A program made the position numbers and the translations under genes. Below the pieces are notes generated by a model. That model did not search any database, had not been told where the DNA came from, and was given only the letters and a program-made list of their open reading frames with translations. Below are positions 60,998 through 64,000 of a DNA stretch of 64,000 nucleotides, piece after piece (the stretch's first letter is position 1; each line of letters starts with the position of its first letter). Source of the stretch: Sphingobacterium sp. B16(2022) (GTDB lineage Bacteria > Bacteroidota > Bacteroidia > Sphingobacteriales > Sphingobacteriaceae); NCBI RefSeq assembly GCF_012030425.1, contig NZ_JAAUVN010000001.1:1364001-1428000 (forward strand), in the 5' to 3' direction.

Positions 60998-61519
60998 ATG
61001 TTTTTTATGACAACTACAAGTCCACAAATTGGAAACGATAATTACGCGGAGCTTTCGGATGAAAGGATCCTATTGAGAAAAGTTGAAGCAACGGATATTC
61101 CAGCTCTTGCTGCAATATCTTTTTATGACGGCATCCAGGCTTCGGACATCGCGATGGCATTTGCTATGCAAACAAAGATTGATCAAGATATCCTGAATGG
61201 AAATTCATTTCACTGGTGTATAATTGACCGGCTTAGTGGACAAGTGGTTGGCACGTGCGGTTACTACCGGGGGTTGGAAAGTGGGGAGGGGGAACTGGGT
61301 TGTGTCTTGTTATCTCCGTTCCGTGGAAAAGGATACATGTCTCATGCGATGCGGCTGGCAATTACATTTGGTCAAAAAAGCCTCAGATTAGGTCGTATAT
61401 GGGCAGTGACAACGAAGGGAAATTTGCAAGCGATAAAACTATTAGAACGTTTAAACTTTATAAAAACTGCCGATCACGATGATGAGATTGAATATGAATT
61501 AACGAATTTATTAAAATAG
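60998..61519 (+). CDS. GNAT N-acetyltransferase (RimJ/RimL-like)
   Basis: 173 residues of the GNAT fold: ERILLRKVEATDIPALAAISF near the start, FHWCIIDRLSGQVVGTCGYYRGLESGEGELGCVLLSPFRGKGYMSHAMRLAITFG as the acetyl-CoA-binding core with the Arg/Gly-x-Gly-x-Gly/Ala (RGKGYM) loop, and KGNLQAIKLLERLNFIKT. It likely acetylates an amino group of a protein or small metabolite. A second ATG nine bases downstream (61007) is an alternative start. The gene is followed by a hairpin shared with the next, convergent gene. Confidence 0.9.
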   Translation: MFFMTTTSPQIGNDNYAELSDERILLRKVEATDIPALAAISFYDGIQASDIAMAFAMQTKIDQDILNGNSFHWCIIDRLSGQVVGTCGYYRGLESGEGELGCVLLSPFRGKGYMSHAMRLAITFGQKSLRLGRIWAVTTKGNLQAIKLLERLNFIKTADHDDEIEYELTNLLK

Positions 61520-61565
61520 TACGAGCTAAGCGCTGTCTTAAACACGCTTTACTACTATTTATATA

Positions 61566-61597
61566 AGGGTATTGATCGATTCTTCTTTCAATACCCT
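61566..61597. terminator. Terminator between convergent genes
   Basis: AGGGTATTGA (61566-61575) pairs with TCAATACCCT (61588-61597) around a 12-base loop. There is no long T run, so efficiency is uncertain. Confidence 0.6.
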
Positions 61598-61625
61598 AGT
61601 TAAAATGAAAAATTGTAATTGTCAA

Positions 61626-63005
61626 TTAGCGATATCCTAAAATTTGCAGGAGCTGATCGCTCGTCTGTTTTTCTGAAAATGTTGTAAATTCAAGTTCATC
61701 GTTGTCGCCCTGATCAATAATAATATGTTTTGGAGATGGAATCAAGCAATGATTGACACCTCCGAATCCACTTAATGCTTCCTGATATGCGCCTGTATGC
61801 ATAAATGCGACAAACTGTTCCTGATCTGAGTGAGGCAGCATAACGGTTTTATGTTCCTTGACATTAGGATAGACATCTGCACTATCGCATGTTAAGCCCC
61901 CTAGGATAAAAGGTCTATTTTCTTCCTGGAGATTATTCACGGCAAATACCGGATATTCTTGCTGTATGGCCCATGTATCCGGGAGATGGGTAATAAATGA
62001 ACCGTCAATAATCCCCCAATTTATCTTTTCACCCTGTTTTTTCTCCTGTATTTTGAAAATAGTTGTGGTTGCTTCAGCGACGGTGTATTTACCAAATTCG
62101 GTCACGATATCGGGTTCTGGCACACACTCTTGCTGACAGATGCCTAAAATCGTTGAAACGATACGTCTCACTAAATATGGAATGTCAAAATTGTCATTTG
62201 CAGTACTCTGAAAAGGCATACCTCCGCCGATGTCGAGTGTAGTTAAATGAGGATTTAATCTTTTTAATTGGCAATAGAAGCGAACGATCGCTTCGAGAAC
62301 GTCCCAATATTGATCATCAGAAGACAGTCCATTTTCATTAAAAAAATGCAAAGTGGTCAAGGTAATCTGCTGGTTATGTTTAATATCGCGCTGGTAGCAG
62401 GTGATAATATCTTCCGGAGATATCCCAAATCTGGATTCTTTGGGATAAGCGCTTAAAAAACTAAGATTGACTCGAATACCGACATTCAGGCTTGTATTGC
62501 TGTTTATGTTGTTGCAATAATAGATTAACTCGCTAGGACTATCGACCATCGGGGTAACTGCACAGTGGTTCTGTTTGATCAGCGACATAATGCCCCGTTG
62601 ATAATCGGAAGTCTTATAACCATTGCATATAATTTTAGTTCCCTTTTTCACATGTCCATCTTCAATAAGCGACTGTATTAAATCAATATCGTAAGCGGAG
62701 GAAATCTCAATACCAATATCCGCTTGCAAGGCTTTTTTGATGATATGCTGGAAATGTGAACTCTTTGTACAGTAATAGTACGTATAAGTTCCCTGGTAAG
62801 ATGTTTTTCTAATAGCCTTATTAAAATTTGACTTCATTTCATCGATCTTCTCCAGAATGGAAGGAAGATAGGTGAATCGTAAAGGCGTACCCTGTTTCTT
62901 GGATAGTCTGAATAGATCTATGTCTCTATAAAATAATTTAAAATCTTTTATATCGAATGCATTAGGCAGATTAACCTCCTGATGGATCAATAGTTTTTCT
63001 TTCAT
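61626..63005 (-). CDS. Alanine-racemase-fold PLP decarboxylase, arginine-decarboxylase-like
   Basis: A 459-residue enzyme of the group IV (fold III) decarboxylases, much shorter than classical SpeA (about 630). The PLP lysine is Lys81 in YYYCTKSSHF, ISSAYDIDL follows, GGGMPF is the phosphate-binding glycine turn, and the C-terminal region has the active-site motif CDSADVYPN. Bacteroidota carry such short enzymes annotated as arginine decarboxylases, producing agmatine for spermidine synthesis. Substrate preference is inferred only from family resemblance. It is monocistronic and convergent with GNAT. Confidence 0.82.
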   Translation of the reverse strand: MKEKLLIHQEVNLPNAFDIKDFKLFYRDIDLFRLSKKQGTPLRFTYLPSILEKIDEMKSNFNKAIRKTSYQGTYTYYYCTKSSHFQHIIKKALQADIGIEISSAYDIDLIQSLIEDGHVKKGTKIICNGYKTSDYQRGIMSLIKQNHCAVTPMVDSPSELIYYCNNINSNTSLNVGIRVNLSFLSAYPKESRFGISPEDIITCYQRDIKHNQQITLTTLHFFNENGLSSDDQYWDVLEAIVRFYCQLKRLNPHLTTLDIGGGMPFQSTANDNFDIPYLVRRIVSTILGICQQECVPEPDIVTEFGKYTVAEATTTIFKIQEKKQGEKINWGIIDGSFITHLPDTWAIQQEYPVFAVNNLQEENRPFILGGLTCDSADVYPNVKEHKTVMLPHSDQEQFVAFMHTGAYQEALSGFGGVNHCLIPSPKHIIIDQGDNDELEFTTFSEKQTSDQLLQILGYR

Positions 63006-63219
63006 TCACAAATACCTGTTTTTAAAAAATAATGCGAATATATCACAAATCTAAGCGTCACTTAAGGTAATAAATGTATAATAAATAGTACTTTCTAGGG
63101 TTTGTTTTTTATGTTGCCGCCGAATCTCTTTTTTAACTCAATGTGTCAAAAATATTTCCAAATGTTTATGTTTTTTCCAATTAAGCTCCTTAAGTTTGCC
63201 TGCTGTTATATAATTTGAA

Positions 63220-64000
63220 ATGTCAATAAACAAACAGAATAAATGGATTATTCCTATCATGTCTTTTTCAGCAGGAACTATTGTTGCTAATGTCTATTAT
63301 AGTCAGCCTATTTTAAGGAATATTGCTGAAAGCTTAGGGAAATCTGAAAATGCCGTGGGTAAAATTGCGGTGCTTGCTCAGCTGGGTTACGGATTAGGGA
63401 TGTTCTTCTTACTACCCTTAGGTGATAAATTAAATCGTAAAAAACTGATTTTAAGCATTTGTCTCACTCTTATCGTGATGCTTCTTATACTTGCGAATAC
63501 TACTAATTTTACGTTATTACTTGTCCTTAGTTTTATTATCGGTGTTTGTTCTACACCTGCACAGATAATTCTTCCTATGTCGGCAGCTTTGGGTAAAGAA
63601 AACCGGGGTAAAAATGTCGGTATTGTATTTAGTGGTATACTATGTGGAATTTTGGGTTCACGTTTATTGAGCGGCGCTTTGACTGATCTATGGGGTTGGC
63701 AAAGTGTATTTCTCTGTTCAGCAATTTTGGTATCCATAAGCAGTTTATTACTTTTCTTCCTTTTACCCGAGATGCCTGCTAAATTTAAGGGGAGTTACTT
63801 TGGCTTACTGAAATCAACGATTTCACTGATAGGGCAGTACAAAATACTTCGACAGGCTTCTTTACTGGGATCTTTCACTTTTGGGGTGTTTTGCTCTTTT
63901 TGGACTACGTTAACCTTTCATCTGAGTGAAGAGCCATTTCATTATCCTGCATCTACCATTGGCCTATTTGGTCTTATCGCTATAGGAGGTGCGCTAGTTG
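63220..64000 (+). CDS. MFS transporter (5' part)
   Basis: Starts at ATG 63220 and is open to the end of the window; 260 codons visible. It has the major facilitator pattern: six or more hydrophobic helices, the G-x3-D-R/K motif (LGDKLNRKKL) between helices 2 and 3, and a stretch of WQSVFLCSAILVSISSLLL. The N-terminal sequence SFSAGTIVANVYYSQPILRNIAES fits the AraJ/drug-efflux-type group. The substrate is unknown. Confidence 0.85.
   Translation, partial: MSINKQNKWIIPIMSFSAGTIVANVYYSQPILRNIAESLGKSENAVGKIAVLAQLGYGLGMFFLLPLGDKLNRKKLILSICLTLIVMLLILANTTNFTLLLVLSFIIGVCSTPAQIILPMSAALGKENRGKNVGIVFSGILCGILGSRLLSGALTDLWGWQSVFLCSAILVSISSLLLFFLLPEMPAKFKGSYFGLLKSTISLIGQYKILRQASLLGSFTFGVFCSFWTTLTFHLSEEPFHYPASTIGLFGLIAIGGALV

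Noticed and set aside
1..64000. tRNA, rRNA, CRISPR array or transposase
   Set aside because: No cloverleaf, no rRNA segment, no regular direct repeats and no transposase-like protein was seen by eye; a dedicated scan would be needed to exclude short ones.

Overview
The window looks like a chromosome segment of a Sphingobacterium-like member of the Bacteroidota (Sphingobacteriaceae). The support is moderate-to-low GC, almost no Shine-Dalgarno sequences before start codons, SPII lipoproteins, a fimbrillin-type lipoprotein behind a small conserved peptide, bestrophin and DUF2383/DUF4142 stress proteins, and a Bacteroidota-style short arginine-decarboxylase-like enzyme. No rRNA, tRNA, CRISPR array, insertion sequence or prophage was recognised. 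The assignment rests on gene content only.

Layout. 1-3.5 kb: tail of a GyrI-like protein, an SDR, a saccharopine-dehydrogenase-like oxidoreductase, and a Tag glycosylase / NTF2-like / MazG-like operon. 4.1-8.2 kb: a large hybrid histidine kinase and a PAP2 phosphatase. 8.4-19.7 kb: a P-type cation ATPase, LigD with a small upstream gene, an FAD-Rieske oxidoreductase, then DUF2383, DUF892 and a large-subunit catalase, convergent with an ankyrin protein. 20-27 kb: fimbrillin lipoprotein with its small leader ORF, a second and a third DUF2383 paralog, bestrophin, DinB, exonuclease III and a TPR protein.

27.5-43.6 kb is a coherent molybdenum-enzyme block. A PaoABC-like periplasmic aldehyde oxidoreductase (FeS, FAD/4Fe-4S and molybdopterin subunits) is followed by XdhC, MoaA, a MocA-MoeA fusion, a TauE/SafE permease, MoaD, a MoeB-rhodanese fusion, MoaE and a MoaC-MoaB/MogA fusion. 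A convergent cysteine desulfurase can supply sulfur. Next comes a second molybdenum hydroxylase of isoquinoline-oxidoreductase (IorAB) type with a di-heme c-type cytochrome encoded between its subunits. The cluster can take GTP to Moco and, through the MocA half, to a cytosine dinucleotide form, which is what PaoABC-type enzymes use. No molybdate transporter is in view.

43.7-64 kb: an NTF2-like secreted protein, a trehalose pair (OtsA-OtsB fusion and GH15), a CinA-like amidase, a phytochrome-shaped kinase without its chromophore cysteines, and a His-less kinase-like protein coupled to a NarL-type regulator. From 53 to 61 kb there is a dense set of small stress-type genes: lipoproteins, single-TM proteins, SDR, PNPOx-like, DUF4142, two nearly identical ECF sigma factors without an obvious anti-sigma gene, and two paralogous extremely acidic proteins. 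GNAT, decarboxylase and a partial MFS gene close the window.

The most unusual signals are the acidic KRLGLIIA protein pair, the ECF pair with strong Shine-Dalgarno starts in a lineage that rarely uses them, a recurring TACCC/TACCT-type motif upstream of many of these stress genes, and the two degenerate signalling proteins at 49.5-52.6 kb.
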